From contig JAABUD010000034.1 in assembly GCA_011389555.1 (NCBI GenBank), positions 1 through 64,000 on the forward strand: 64,000 nt of DNA, read 5' to 3'. Made by a program: the position numbers and the translations under genes. This stretch comes from Desulfotignum sp. Lineage in GTDB: Bacteria > Desulfobacterota > Desulfobacteria > Desulfobacterales > Desulfobacteraceae. The stretch's first letter is position 1. Each line of letters begins with the position of its first letter. Below are positions 23,579 to 33,618 of the stretch, one piece after another. Under the pieces are notes generated by a model. That model made no database searches. It worked only from the letters and a program-made list of their open reading frames with translations, and was not told the origin of the DNA.

Positions 23579-26062
23579 ATGAAAAAAATATTTTTGCTGA
23601 TTTTATCCGGACTGGGCGTGGTGATTCTGTTGACAGTGGTTGCTGCAGGGATCGTTTTGAACCTGGACCCGAACCGGTATAAGGACTATGTCGCTGAAAA
23701 AATCAGTCAACAGCTGGGCCGGACTTTTGAGATCACAGGGGATCTAAGGGTGGAATATTATCCCTGGCTGCATCTGGAAATGTCCGGAATTTTTCTTGAA
23801 AATGCGCCTGAATTCGATGATGTGCCCTTGCTGACAGCCGATCATGTCATGGTCCGGGTCAAGACATTGCCGTTGCTCGGAAAACAGATTGAAATGGACA
23901 CCATTGTGCTTGAAGGGGTTCATGTCAATCTGGCCAGAAACAAGGCCGGCGTGTCCAACTGGGGGGATCCGGGAGGCACGCCCGATACAACGGGGCCGGA
24001 TAAACCGTCCGAGCCATCGTCAAAAAAAGGATTTGACCTGAAAAATCTGGCAGTTCTGCTGACCGGCGGGGTGCGCATTCAGGATACCAGCTTCAGTTTT
24101 GACGATCAGTCCACAGGAAAAAAATATGCGGTCTCCGACCTGAATCTGGCCTGCCGGGTGGAAATGGATCTGCAAAAGGACACGGTGTCGGTCAGAAATC
24201 TGACGGCGTCCGGACTGGGAACGGATGTCACCGGAACCATTCTGCTGGGCAACATGAGCGCTGCCATACCTCGGGTCGACATGGACCTGGACATTGCCGG
24301 CAACGACCTGGCCCTGCTCTTACAGATTATTGAAGGAGGGCCTTTGTCCGCACATCTGGCCCAAACCGGTCAAAAGACATTTCATGTGAACATGGACGTG
24401 GATGTGGATGTGAGTCAGGGCCGCATCCTGGTACCGGCTCTGGATATTGCGGCATTGGGCATCACACTCAAAGGGGATGTCGCGGCCCGGGGCTTAGGCA
24501 CCAGCGACGCAAACCTGGATGGACAAATCCATCTGGAAGGCCGGCATCTGAACCGGTTGTTCCATGCGCTGGACCAACCCGTGCCGGGTGATCTGCTGGA
24601 CACGGTGGCCGGGCAGGTGCGATTCAATGGAAAGCAGGGAAACCTGACACTGGATCCGTTGCAGGTGCGCCTGGGACTTGCCGGAAAAATGATTTCCGGC
24701 GGGCCGGTTTCCGTGACCCTGGATGCACCGGTTCACTGGCAGATGGACCAGCAGCGACTGGAACTGCCGGCTTTTTCCTTCTCAGGGATGGATCTGGCCG
24801 TGTCCGGCAGCCTGGCTGTTGAAAAAATCCAGACCTCTCCTGTCTACAGCGGGACCTTGTCTGTGGCGCCATTCAATCTGCGGCAACTCATGAAAAAACT
24901 GGCCATTCCCCTGCCGGAAACCACCGATGCCAGGGTGTTTGAAAAAGTGGGCCTGGAAACCCGGTTTGCCGGTTCGACAAACGATATCCGGTTGACCGGG
25001 CTGTCCGGGGTTCTGGATGATTCACAACTGAACGGAAGTCTTGGGATAACAGACTTTTCAGATCCGGATATCACGATGGATCTGGCTGTTGACCGGATCG
25101 ATGTGGACCGGTATCTGCCGAAGGCGCCCAGGGATGCAAAAGGAAAAAAACAGAAATCTGTACCCGTGACGCCGGAAACGGTGGCTGCCGGAGCCGTTTC
25201 CGAGGTCCCTGTGGCACAGCTTCGAAACTTGAAAATCAACGCGGCCCTGGCCATAGATGATCTGGTCGTTTCCGGGGCATCTTTGTCCAAGGTTCAGGCA
25301 AAACTGATTGCCAAAGATGGCGTTATCCATGCAGCGCCTTTGTCTGCAACCCTTTACAACGGGGTTTACGAGGGAAACGTGATGCTGAATGCCGCCGGTG
25401 ATCTTCCTTTGCTCACAATGGATTCGACTTTGAAGGGGATCGAGGTGGAACCCTTGCTCATGGATATGACCGAAAAAGCCATGGTCCGGGGAACCGGAGA
25501 TATCACTGCCGCCTTGACCACCCGCGGGGCCACAGTGACTGCCATGAAACGGCAATTGAACGGGAACCTGTCTTTTTCGTTTCAAAACGGGGCTGTCAAA
25601 GGGTTTAACGCGGGAAAATTTCTGCGCAGTCTCAAATCCTTGAGAGACAACCGGTCTTTTTCGGTTTCAGAAGAAGAAGAAACCGATTTCACGGAACTCA
25701 CCGGGAATCCAGTGGTGACAAACGGGGTGGTCGTTCTAAACGACCTGTCAGGGAAATCCCCGGCACTGCGGGTGTCCGGGACCGGTACGATCGTGGATAT
25801 CGTTCAAGAAATCATTGACTACAAAGCGGTCCTCACGGTGGTGGAAACGTCCACAGGCCAGGCAGGCAAGGAAATGACCGAGCTTGCCGGACTTCCCATA
25901 CCCGTCTACATCAAAGGGCCGCTGGCGGATCCGTCCATCCGGCCGGATATCAAAGGCGTGATTACCTCGATTCTCTCGGGTACGTCTTCTGACTCCGTGG
26001 AGCAGTTGAAACAGAGCGTGGAAAAGGAACTGGGTCGATTTCTGAAAAAATTTTCCAATTGA
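23579..26062 (+). CDS. AsmA-family inner-membrane/periplasmic protein
   Basis: 827 aa from the ATG at 23579 (MKKIFLLILSGLGVVILLT), chosen for AAAAGGA upstream and the hydrophobic N-terminal anchor (about 3-25). The rest is periplasmic and beta-rich, with the AsmA N-domain (NLDPNRYKDYVAEKISQQLG, then FEITGDLRVEYYPWLHLEM) and a C-terminal AsmA_2 domain ending in GLPIPVYIKGPLADPSIRPD. AsmA-like proteins form bridge-like lipid carriers between inner and outer membranes. It overlaps nothing and precedes the isomerase gene by about 30 bp. Confidence 0.9.
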   Translation: MKKIFLLILSGLGVVILLTVVAAGIVLNLDPNRYKDYVAEKISQQLGRTFEITGDLRVEYYPWLHLEMSGIFLENAPEFDDVPLLTADHVMVRVKTLPLLGKQIEMDTIVLEGVHVNLARNKAGVSNWGDPGGTPDTTGPDKPSEPSSKKGFDLKNLAVLLTGGVRIQDTSFSFDDQSTGKKYAVSDLNLACRVEMDLQKDTVSVRNLTASGLGTDVTGTILLGNMSAAIPRVDMDLDIAGNDLALLLQIIEGGPLSAHLAQTGQKTFHVNMDVDVDVSQGRILVPALDIAALGITLKGDVAARGLGTSDANLDGQIHLEGRHLNRLFHALDQPVPGDLLDTVAGQVRFNGKQGNLTLDPLQVRLGLAGKMISGGPVSVTLDAPVHWQMDQQRLELPAFSFSGMDLAVSGSLAVEKIQTSPVYSGTLSVAPFNLRQLMKKLAIPLPETTDARVFEKVGLETRFAGSTNDIRLTGLSGVLDDSQLNGSLGITDFSDPDITMDLAVDRIDVDRYLPKAPRDAKGKKQKSVPVTPETVAAGAVSEVPVAQLRNLKINAALAIDDLVVSGASLSKVQAKLIAKDGVIHAAPLSATLYNGVYEGNVMLNAAGDLPLLTMDSTLKGIEVEPLLMDMTEKAMVRGTGDITAALTTRGATVTAMKRQLNGNLSFSFQNGAVKGFNAGKFLRSLKSLRDNRSFSVSEEEETDFTELTGNPVVTNGVVVLNDLSGKSPALRVSGTGTIVDIVQEIIDYKAVLTVVETSTGQAGKEMTELAGLPIPVYIKGPLADPSIRPDIKGVITSILSGTSSDSVEQLKQSVEKELGRFLKKFSN

Positions 26063-26091
26063 ACAGACACGGCAATGAAAAGGATATGGAT

Positions 26092-26889
26092 ATGAAATAC
26101 GGGGCATCGGGTTTTCCGGTCAAGCCGGTATGTGATGAAATATGGAAAGTGGCTGATCTGGGGTTTGATTATTTTGAACTGTCCATGGATCCCCCCGAGG
26201 GTCACTGGACCCGCATCCGTGAGTTGAAAAACCGGATTATCAACACCCTGGAAGACACAGGCATGCCGGTGATCTGTCATCTGCCCTGTTTTGTATACAC
26301 ACCGGATCTGACACCCGCCATCCGTCAGGCCTCTCTGGATGAAATGAAACATTCCCTGGATGCAGCAATGGAGATCCATGCTCAAAAAGCAGTGCTTCAT
26401 CCGGGGTATATCACCGGTATGGGGGTGTTTGCCATGGAGACCGCCCGAAAACATGCCCATGACGGGTTGACCGCTATTGTGGCCCATGCCCAAGACCTGA
26501 ACATGCAGGTGTGTTTTGAAAATATGTTTCCGTCATATCATCTGTTTTTCGAGCCGGATCCGTTCGAGGCGCTGTTCCGGGAATTTCCCCGACTGCAGAT
26601 GACCCTGGATGCCGGGCACGCCAATATTGAAGATCCTGAACAGACAAGGCTGGCACAGTTTGTCACCCGGTTGGGGCCGCATATCGGTCACGTGCATATC
26701 AGTGACAATTTCGGAAAAAAAGATGATCACTTGGCTGTGGGAAAAGGGAACATTGATTTTGCATCGCTGGCTTCATCCCTTAAACAGGCCGGATATGATG
26801 ATACCATCACCTTTGAAGTGTTTTCAGCAAACACCGATGACCTGGTGAAAAGCAGGGAACGGATTGAATTTCTTTTTTCAGACCTGTGA
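26092..26889 (+). CDS. Sugar phosphate isomerase/epimerase-like TIM barrel
   Basis: 265 aa. The ATG at 26092 (MKYGASGFPVKPVCDEIW) has AAAAGG at 8 bp; an ATG two codons earlier is too close to it. The AP-endonuclease-2-like xylose isomerase family is shown by FDYFELSMDPPEG, VICHLPCF, KAVLHPGYI, CFENMFPSYH, LTLDAGHANIE, HIGHVHISDNFGKKDDHLAVGKG and ITFEVF, which hold the metal-binding Glu, Asp and His residues. The substrate is unknown; endonuclease IV is a less likely reading. Confidence 0.85.
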   Translation: MKYGASGFPVKPVCDEIWKVADLGFDYFELSMDPPEGHWTRIRELKNRIINTLEDTGMPVICHLPCFVYTPDLTPAIRQASLDEMKHSLDAAMEIHAQKAVLHPGYITGMGVFAMETARKHAHDGLTAIVAHAQDLNMQVCFENMFPSYHLFFEPDPFEALFREFPRLQMTLDAGHANIEDPEQTRLAQFVTRLGPHIGHVHISDNFGKKDDHLAVGKGNIDFASLASSLKQAGYDDTITFEVFSANTDDLVKSRERIEFLFSDL

Positions 26890-26894
26890 TCACC

Positions 26895-26925
26895 CATCCG
26901 GAACGCATCCTGCTCCGGGTTTTTG
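26895..26925 (+). terminator. Weak terminator after the isomerase gene
   Basis: CATCCGGA and TCCGGG flank a short loop and lead into GTTTTTG just after the stop codon. The stem is short, so this is a tentative call. Confidence 0.4.
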
Positions 26926-27043
26926 AACGTTTTTTGACATAGAATCTGCAATATGATAGATGTATTTCTGTTTGATTTTTTTTAGCAAAGTGTACTTCGG
27001 CAGTAAATGGGCTGATGATCATAAAAATTCAAGATGGAGAAAA

Positions 27044-28987
27044 ATGGAAATGAAGAAACGATCACTGAGATTTAAATTGATTCTGGGCGGGATTCTTGCG
27101 GTTGCGATTCCAGTGTTGTTTGTTGGTGTTTTTGCCGTTAACACAGCCTCCAACGCGTTGATGGATGCCGGAAAGTTGCGGGCACAACAAGTCGCTCAGG
27201 ACCTGGCAGCCATGGCTGAAGTAACTATTGAGCAGGAGGTTAAGCAGGCCAGGAAAATGGCGGTAAATCCTCTGGTGATCAATGCGGCTGTGAAGGTACT
27301 GGCATCGGGAGTGGATCAGGCCAAGGCAGAATTGACTGCGCTGGATAATTTTTTTGTCGAACTTTACAACCAGGTCGGCAGTGACTATGACCTGCTTTTT
27401 GTGGCAGATGCCCAGGGGGATGTCATTTCCGACAGTACCGGGGGGACCCAGCGGGTCAAAGAGGTTTCCGTGGCGGCCAGGGAGTATTACCAGGCGGCAA
27501 AAACAGGCAAAACCACTATCGGCAAACCGATCAAATCCATGGCAAGCGGGCAGCCCGTGTTTGTGGTGGCGGTGCCTCTGAAAAACGATGCAGGTCGATT
27601 TGTCGGCATTTATGGGTCGGTCATTACACTGGATGCACTGTCCAACCGCATCACACAGGTGAAACTGGGGAATACAGGATATCCGTTTATGACGGATGGC
27701 AATGGACTCATTGTCGCTCATCCGGTTCAGGAGAATATTCTCAAACTGAACATCAGCAGTTTAAAAGGAATGGAATCCATTACCCGCCAGATGACATCCC
27801 AGCAAACAGGGGTGGAAAATTATACATACCAGGGCATTGACAAGATCGCCGGATTTGCGCCGGTAGCGCTATCGGGCTGGAGTATTGCAGCCACCCAGGA
27901 TGAGGCTGAATTCATGGGACCGGCGTATACGATTCGAAATATTGTGCTGGGCAGCTGTGCCGTGTTTTTGCTTTTGACGATCCTGGGGTTTCTCTGGTTT
28001 GCCCGAAGTATTACGTTGCCCATCAACCGGATTGTTTCAGGTCTTGGAGAAGGATCGGACCAGGTCGCTTCCGCGTCAAACCAGGTCTCATCCGCCAGCC
28101 AGGCCCTTGCCGAAGGCGCTTCCGAACAGGCCGCATCCATTGAAGAATCATCTTCTTCCATGGAAGAGATGTCTGCCATGACCCGAAAGAATTCTGAAAA
28201 TGCCGAGATGGCGGATGGGCTGATGCAGGAGGCGAATCAGGTTGTGACAAGTGCCAATAAATCCATGGAAAAATTAACCGATTCCATGGAAGATATTTCC
28301 AAAGCCAGTGAAGAAACATTCAAAATCATCAAAACCATCGATGAAATTGCTTTCCAGACCAATCTGCTGGCGTTGAACGCCGCGGTTGAAGCAGCCAGGG
28401 CCGGAGAAGCCGGTGCCGGGTTTGCCGTGGTGGCGGATGAAGTCCGCAATCTTGCCATGCGGGCTGCAGAGGCAGCCAAGAATACAGCTCAGCTCATTGA
28501 AGGCACCGTGAAAAAAATCAATGATGGTTCCGAGCTGGTTTCTATTACCAATGACGAGTTCAAGCAGGTGTCACAAAGTTCCGCCAAGGTGGGGTCTTTG
28601 ATAGCAGAGATTTCAGAGGCATCCAAAGAGCAGTCCAATGGGATTGAGCAGGTCAATATTGCCATTACCGAAATGGACAAAGTGGTTCAGCAGAATGCGG
28701 CCAATGCGGAAGAATCCGCATCCGCGTCCGAAGAGATGCATGCCCAGGCCGAACAGCTCAGAGAATATGTCAGGGATTTGGTTGTGCTGATTACCGGGAA
28801 AATGGAAACCGTCAATTCCGGCAGTCCACGTAAAACGGCTCATACGGGTAGTTCCGGCAGAAGGCTTCATGGCGAGCATAAGGGAAACCGTCCCGATTCC
28901 CGAAAAAGGCTGCCTCAAAAATCCGGTGAAATGCGGCCGGACCAGGTGATTCCTTTTGATGAAGACGATGATTTCAAGGAGTTTTAA
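27044..28987 (+). CDS. Methyl-accepting chemotaxis protein with Cache sensor
   Basis: 647 aa. The start at 27044 ([15 protein letters not shown]) follows GGAGA; an ATG two codons later is equivalent. TM1 is about residues 10-33, a periplasmic double-Cache domain about 40-290 (SKGE-like ligand fold: [36 protein letters not shown]), TM2 about 298-320, then the cytoplasmic coiled coil with hairpin tip [20 protein letters not shown] (about 433-452). The C-terminus is very acidic and ends in [11 protein letters not shown], a tail recurrent in deltaproteobacterial receptors and possibly an adaptor or CheR docking site. The ligand is unknown; a link to neighbours is not evident. Confidence 0.95.
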   Translation: MEMKKRSLRFKLILGGILAVAIPVLFVGVFAVNTASNALMDAGKLRAQQVAQDLAAMAEVTIEQEVKQARKMAVNPLVINAAVKVLASGVDQAKAELTALDNFFVELYNQVGSDYDLLFVADAQGDVISDSTGGTQRVKEVSVAAREYYQAAKTGKTTIGKPIKSMASGQPVFVVAVPLKNDAGRFVGIYGSVITLDALSNRITQVKLGNTGYPFMTDGNGLIVAHPVQENILKLNISSLKGMESITRQMTSQQTGVENYTYQGIDKIAGFAPVALSGWSIAATQDEAEFMGPAYTIRNIVLGSCAVFLLLTILGFLWFARSITLPINRIVSGLGEGSDQVASASNQVSSASQALAEGASEQAASIEESSSSMEEMSAMTRKNSENAEMADGLMQEANQVVTSANKSMEKLTDSMEDISKASEETFKIIKTIDEIAFQTNLLALNAAVEAARAGEAGAGFAVVADEVRNLAMRAAEAAKNTAQLIEGTVKKINDGSELVSITNDEFKQVSQSSAKVGSLIAEISEASKEQSNGIEQVNIAITEMDKVVQQNAANAEESASASEEMHAQAEQLREYVRDLVVLITGKMETVNSGSPRKTAHTGSSGRRLHGEHKGNRPDSRKRLPQKSGEMRPDQVIPFDEDDDFKEF

Positions 28988-29030
28988 ACGATTTTTGAGA
29001 TCGTTGTACAGGTAAAAGCGACGTCCAAAG

Positions 29031-29579
29031 TTATCTGAGCATGACCTCTTTCAGGCGGAAGAACCCGTTCAGATTTTTGAGCCAAAAGGCATCGAACACG
29101 GGGTTGTCGCTGTGAAAGGAGATCACCTGACGCCGTTTTTCAGAGGTGTAAATCAGGTGAATCCGGCCGGTGTCTTCAATATCAAAAATCATGGCGGCCA
29201 GCTGGTTGTCCAAAACCATGAGGTCTCCTTTTTGAACCTGACTCTCGTCGATCTGCCTGACGTTTTTCAGCAGACGTGCCATGGGCAGATATCCGTGATA
29301 GGTCAGATCGGCCTGCTGGGCCGCCGTGGTATAGATGGCAAAAAAAAGATAGGAATTGTCTGTTGTGCCGGATGTCAGGGGATTGCCGCCATATTCATAA
29401 GGGGTGCCGATGAACTGCCGGGCCGCTGCGGGAATATTCTGCCGAAACACCTCCCGGGCAGTGGACACGGAAGCGGGCACGTCCGGCTTGTCTGTGGAAG
29501 GGTCTTTGTCGAACTGAACGCCCCATGCACAGACAGTGTTCAGTAACAGGCACAGGGTCACAATGATATGTTTTTTCAT
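29031..29579 (-). CDS. Secreted NlpC/P60-like protein, catalytic cysteine missing
   Basis: 182 aa with an N-terminal signal peptide (MKKHIIVTLCLLLNTVCAWG). The body follows the NlpC/P60 peptidoglycan endopeptidase plan: FIGTPYEYGGNPL, then a segment at the usual DCSG position reading TDNSYLFF, then VQKGDLMVL. The catalytic Cys is replaced by Asn, and the usual His-Val-Gly motif after GDL reads AAMIFDIED. It is therefore probably an inactive homologue or a re-purposed domain. Reading at 29341-29400 is clear, with no nearby frameshift. It stands divergent from the DHH gene across a terminator-like hairpin. Confidence 0.75.
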   Translation of the reverse strand: MKKHIIVTLCLLLNTVCAWGVQFDKDPSTDKPDVPASVSTAREVFRQNIPAAARQFIGTPYEYGGNPLTSGTTDNSYLFFAIYTTAAQQADLTYHGYLPMARLLKNVRQIDESQVQKGDLMVLDNQLAAMIFDIEDTGRIHLIYTSEKRRQVISFHSDNPVFDAFWLKNLNGFFRLKEVMLR

Positions 29580-29644
29580 GATTTTTCCTTGTATTCATGT
29601 CTCTTTATCCATATAAAGATAAGATATTGAAATGAAAAAAACAA

Positions 29645-29682
29645 GCTGTATCCGGAATGGTTTCGGGATACAGCCTGTTTTT
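29645..29682. terminator. Terminator-like hairpin in a divergent region
   Basis: GCTGTATCC (29645-29653) pairs with GGATACAGC (29666-29674), followed by TGTTTTT on plus and TTGTTTTTTT on minus. It lies upstream of both neighbouring genes (29579 minus, 29713 plus), so it may insulate them or attenuate one. Confidence 0.65.
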
Positions 29683-29712
29683 GGCGGCATCTATTGACAA
29701 GGACCCGATATC

Positions 29713-31014
29713 ATGAAAATCGTGACCACGCATAAAGGGACGGATTTCGATGCCCTGGCCAGTCTGGTGGCGGCAGCCCTCATATATCCGGACGCCCGTC
29801 CCGTGATTCCCGGTGAAGTGAATGAAAATCTGAAACCGTTTCTGGCCATTCACAAAGATGTGTTCGAACTTGCAACCCCCAGAGATATCAATCTGGACCA
29901 GGTGAATACCCTGATTGTGGTGGACACCCATTCCTGGGGGCGGCTGGATCCCCGGCTGGCCGTTCTCAAGGAAAAGCCGAACCTTGACATCATTGCCTGG
30001 GATCATCATCTGCATGGGGATATCCAGGTGACACGGTCGTATATCAAAGAAACCGGTGCCTGCATCACCCTGCTTCTCAGTGAGATTCAGAGAAAACGAA
30101 CATTGATTACGCCGATTCAGGCCACGTTGTTTCTGATCGGTCTGTATGAAGATACCGGGAACCTGACATTTCCCTCCACTTTGGGAGAGGATGCCCATGC
30201 CGCCGGATTTCTTCTGGATCGAAAAGCGGATCTGGTGATTCTGACCTCTTTTTTGAAGCAGGCCTATGCCCGGCAGCACAAGGATATCCTTTACGAGATG
30301 ATCCGAAAAAGCGAGACCATCAAGCAGTCCGGTTTTACCGTGGGGTTTTCAAGACTGGATATCGAAGGACGGGTTCAGAATCTGGCCATGGTGGTGCAGA
30401 TGTACAGAGAAATCATCAATGCAGATGCGGCATTCTGTATTTTTCGGGATCTGACCCGGGACAAATGCATGGTGATCGGCCGAAGCGGGGTGGATGAAAT
30501 CGATCTCAGCCTGATTATGCGCAGCCTGGGCGGCGGCGGCCATCCCGGGGCCGGGTCCGCCCTGATCAAGGCGGCCAATCCCGAGGTGATCCAGGAAATG
30601 ATCGTGGAGTTGATCAGCGGGAACCAGCAGACATCGGTAATGCTGTCGGATATCATGTCCTATCCCGTGGTCAAGGTACATGAAGATACCCCCGTGGAGG
30701 AAGTGATGATGATTCTCCGGGACCTGGGATGCACGGGTATGCCCGTGGTGGATAGTCAGGACGACCTGGTGGGGGTCGTATCCCGGCGGGATATGAAAAA
30801 AATCCGTCAATCCAAACAGATGACAGCTCCCATCAAAGCGTTCATGACCCGGAACGTGGTCACCATTTCCCATGACCGAAGTGCCGTGGAGGTGGCCCGG
30901 CTCATGATCAAGCATGATATCGGACGGGTCCCCGTGGTCAAGGAAGGCAAAATGATCGGTATTGTCACCCGGTCCGATGTGATGATGTATTTTTATGACA
31001 TGCTGCCGGATTGA
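29713..31014 (+). CDS. DHH phosphoesterase with tandem CBS domains
   Basis: 433 aa, start preceded by AAGGA. It has an N-terminal DHH domain with DFDALAS, VVDTHSWG and IIAWDHHLHGD (motifs I-III), a DHHA1 segment with SLGGGGHPGAGSALI, and two CBS repeats (about 310-430; TGMPVVDSQDDLVGVVSRRD and RVPVVKEGKMIGIVTRSDV). Related large proteins in the lineage continue into a poly(A) polymerase/CCA domain; this one stops after the second CBS. CBS pairs bind adenine nucleotides, so a ligand-controlled oligonucleotide or dinucleotide phosphodiesterase is plausible, but the substrate is not shown. Confidence 0.87.
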   Translation: MKIVTTHKGTDFDALASLVAAALIYPDARPVIPGEVNENLKPFLAIHKDVFELATPRDINLDQVNTLIVVDTHSWGRLDPRLAVLKEKPNLDIIAWDHHLHGDIQVTRSYIKETGACITLLLSEIQRKRTLITPIQATLFLIGLYEDTGNLTFPSTLGEDAHAAGFLLDRKADLVILTSFLKQAYARQHKDILYEMIRKSETIKQSGFTVGFSRLDIEGRVQNLAMVVQMYREIINADAAFCIFRDLTRDKCMVIGRSGVDEIDLSLIMRSLGGGGHPGAGSALIKAANPEVIQEMIVELISGNQQTSVMLSDIMSYPVVKVHEDTPVEEVMMILRDLGCTGMPVVDSQDDLVGVVSRRDMKKIRQSKQMTAPIKAFMTRNVVTISHDRSAVEVARLMIKHDIGRVPVVKEGKMIGIVTRSDVMMYFYDMLPD

Positions 31015-31017
31015 GCA

Positions 31018-32667
31018 TTATTTTTTGAGTCTGGCAGCGGCCTTGACGGCCAGTTTTTCCCTGAATATTTTGGCATTGTGCCGGATGTCCACGGGAAAAT
31101 GTTTCTCAATGAAAATATGGTGGATGTCTTGGGTCAGCGGACTGGCCTGGGCCAGGGCTGTCAATTCGGCAATCAGGTGTTTTTGATTGTCGGCGGATTC
31201 ACAGGGCTCCACAAAGATCACCGGTGTCTGGCTGTTCATGGGTCCCACCCCGGTCAATGCACTGCGGTAAACCCCCGGATGATTGTTGAACATCGATTCC
31301 ACGGGAATGGTGAACAATGTGCCTTTTTCCGTGATGACCCGGTGACTTTTTCTTCCGCAGAACCAGATCCGTCCTTTGGAATCCAGCCATCCCAGGTCCC
31401 CCATGCGGTGCCAGATCCGGCCGTCAGAGTCGGGAATTTTGGCCGTCAGATCAGCTTCCCGGTTGTTGAAATAATGTTCTGTGACCAGATCCGCCTTGAC
31501 GATGATTTCACCCACCTGTTTTTCCGGGACCATCAGGGAATCCCGGATCTGGGTGATGGGTGTGTCCGTGATTTTGATCAGCCGGACCTGGGTGTTTTCA
31601 ATGGGCCGCCCAATGCACAGCCCGAACCCTTTTTCCGACAGGTGCTTTGTTTCCGACAGAATTTCATTAGAGGCAATGGAGATGACCGGTACGGCTTCCG
31701 TGGCCCCATAGGGGGTGTGGATCTGCGCGTCGTTGGACAAAAGACCGGCAAACTGTTCGACATTGTCCGGTGATACCGGGGCCCCGGCAGACACCACCCG
31801 GCGCAGGGACGGCAGGGTGATGTCGTTTTCCCGGCCGTATTTTCCCACCCGGTTCAGCAGGGCCGGGGAGGCGAACATGTTGGTGATCCCGTGGTTTTCA
31901 ATGGCTTCGATGATTTTTTCCGGTTCGGCTTTGGCCGGCCGGGTGGGATCCATGTCCGGTATGACCGCGGTCATGCCCAACGCCGGATCGAACAGGGCGA
32001 ATAACGGGAATGTGGGCAGATCGATTTCATCGGGTCCGATGTTGAAATGGGCCTGGATCTGTTTGATCTGGGCATCGAAATTGCCGTGGGTATAGACCAC
32101 CCCTTTGGCCGGGCCGGTGGAGCCGGTGGTGAACACGATGGCCGCGGTTTCCTCCCGGGAGGTCTGGGCCGGGGTAAAGGATTTCTGTTCATTGGCCAGC
32201 AGTTGCCTGAACGTGTGCCCCCCCCAGAACCATCTGCGGCCCACAGTGACCCAGTGCCGGACCTGTTTGAAATATCCGGGCTTCACCAGCCGGAGGAGAT
32301 GGGCTTTTTCAATGCCGATAAATGCTTTGGGCCGTCCCTGATGCAGGCACTGCACCATCCGGTCAATGCCCATGCCCGGATCCACCACCACGGGCACGGC
32401 CCCGATTTTGAACATGGCAAACACAATAATGAAAAATTCCATACCCGGCGGGACCATGAGAATGGTCCTTGTCCCTCTGCCGATACCGATACCTTCCAGT
32501 CCGAAAGCCAGGCGGTCGGAAAGCGCATCCAGCTGCTTGAATGTCAACTGGCTGTAGAGCACCTGGTTGTCTTTGTCCCGGCCGGAAGGATACACCACGG
32601 CTCGTTTGTAAGGCAGGGTTTGAGCGGTTTTTTTCAGGCTCGATGCGATATTGGTGTAAAGGGTCAT
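31018..32667 (-). CDS. oleC: OleC-type AMP-dependent beta-lactone synthetase
   Basis: 549 aa, adenylate-forming superfamily. The P-loop is FTTGSTGPAKGVVYTHGN (about residues 180-197), with TPYGATEA and the RIWHRMGDLGWLDSKGRIWF hinge motif. In the ole pathway OleC adenylates a beta-hydroxy acid and forms a beta-lactone, which OleB decarboxylates to an olefin. It is the last gene of the PfaC-oleA-oleB-oleC unit, 33 bp after oleB, and ends 3 bp from the convergent DHH-CBS gene. Family and context agree; a fatty acyl-AMP ligase with another role is the main alternative. Confidence 0.85.
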   Translation of the reverse strand: MTLYTNIASSLKKTAQTLPYKRAVVYPSGRDKDNQVLYSQLTFKQLDALSDRLAFGLEGIGIGRGTRTILMVPPGMEFFIIVFAMFKIGAVPVVVDPGMGIDRMVQCLHQGRPKAFIGIEKAHLLRLVKPGYFKQVRHWVTVGRRWFWGGHTFRQLLANEQKSFTPAQTSREETAAIVFTTGSTGPAKGVVYTHGNFDAQIKQIQAHFNIGPDEIDLPTFPLFALFDPALGMTAVIPDMDPTRPAKAEPEKIIEAIENHGITNMFASPALLNRVGKYGRENDITLPSLRRVVSAGAPVSPDNVEQFAGLLSNDAQIHTPYGATEAVPVISIASNEILSETKHLSEKGFGLCIGRPIENTQVRLIKITDTPITQIRDSLMVPEKQVGEIIVKADLVTEHYFNNREADLTAKIPDSDGRIWHRMGDLGWLDSKGRIWFCGRKSHRVITEKGTLFTIPVESMFNNHPGVYRSALTGVGPMNSQTPVIFVEPCESADNQKHLIAELTALAQASPLTQDIHHIFIEKHFPVDIRHNAKIFREKLAVKAAARLKK

Positions 32668-32700
32668 GGGGGTCTCTTTGTGTAAGTTTGATTGAGCATA

Positions 32701-33618
32701 TCATGAATTGAGAAATCGGTGAATCATTTCAGCGGTTTTTTCCGGTTGGTCCTCAAACAGATAGTGACCGGCATCTGGAAACACATGGGATTGTGCGCCG
32801 GGCAGCCGGACCCGGAATTCATCCAGAAAACAGGTGTCAAACACAAAATCCTTTGCCCCCCATAAAAACAGCACCTGATCCGGGTTCAGACTTTCAAGCC
32901 GCTGATCCACCCGGTCCACGATTTTCCAGCTTCTGTCCGTGGGATTCAAAGGGATGTCCTGGACAAATCTCAGGGTGGCGATGCGGTTTTGGGGGCTGTT
33001 GTAAGGGGCGGTAAGCCCTTTTTTGACTTCCGGCCCCAACCGGGTGCAGGCCCCCAGATAAAGGGCGCCTCTGGCAAACAGATTCAGCCCCAACACTGCG
33101 GGCACTGAAAACCAGTTCAGGTATTTCACCAGCCACAGCATCCAGGGAAACCGTTTGGTTTCCGGCAGAAAAAAACCGGATGTGTTGGTGATCACCACCC
33201 GGTTGATCCGGTCCGGATGATCCAAAGCCCAGGCCAGGCCGATCATGCCGCCCCAGTCATGGACGATGAGATCCAGTTTGCCTTGTGGCACGGTATGTGC
33301 CACAAATGCATCCAGGTCCGCCACCCGGGAGGCCAGGGTGTAGTCGTAAATGTTCGGGTCCGGCTTGTCTGAAAACCCGCACCCGATATGATCGGGCACC
33401 AGGGTTCTGAATTCTTTGGACAGCCGGTTCACCAGGTGACGAAAATAAAACGACCAGGTGGGGTTGCCGTGAACCATGACCACGGGGGGACCTGCGCCTT
33501 CATCCAGGTAATGGAGCAGATGGCCGTGGATATCCAGATAATGGGGGGCAAACGGGTATTCACTTTCAAATCCCCGGGTGGAAGTGACCCGGCCGTTGAT
33601 GCGCCGTCGGGTTACCAT
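32701..33618 (-). CDS. oleB: OleB-type alpha/beta hydrolase
   Basis: 305 aa from the ATG at 33618 (MVTRRRINGRV), overlapping the oleA stop by 7 bp; an upstream ATG at 33639 is possible. The haloalkane-dehalogenase-like fold shows MVHGNPTWSFYFRHLVN (oxyanion HG), the nucleophile aspartate in LIVHDWGGMIGLAWALDHP, and a late histidine in VFPDAGHYLFED. OleB decarboxylates the OleC beta-lactone to an olefin. The nucleophile-elbow Asp and the ole neighbours are what separate it from an ordinary hydrolase. Confidence 0.87.
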   Translation of the reverse strand: MVTRRRINGRVTSTRGFESEYPFAPHYLDIHGHLLHYLDEGAGPPVVMVHGNPTWSFYFRHLVNRLSKEFRTLVPDHIGCGFSDKPDPNIYDYTLASRVADLDAFVAHTVPQGKLDLIVHDWGGMIGLAWALDHPDRINRVVITNTSGFFLPETKRFPWMLWLVKYLNWFSVPAVLGLNLFARGALYLGACTRLGPEVKKGLTAPYNSPQNRIATLRFVQDIPLNPTDRSWKIVDRVDQRLESLNPDQVLFLWGAKDFVFDTCFLDEFRVRLPGAQSHVFPDAGHYLFEDQPEKTAEMIHRFLNS

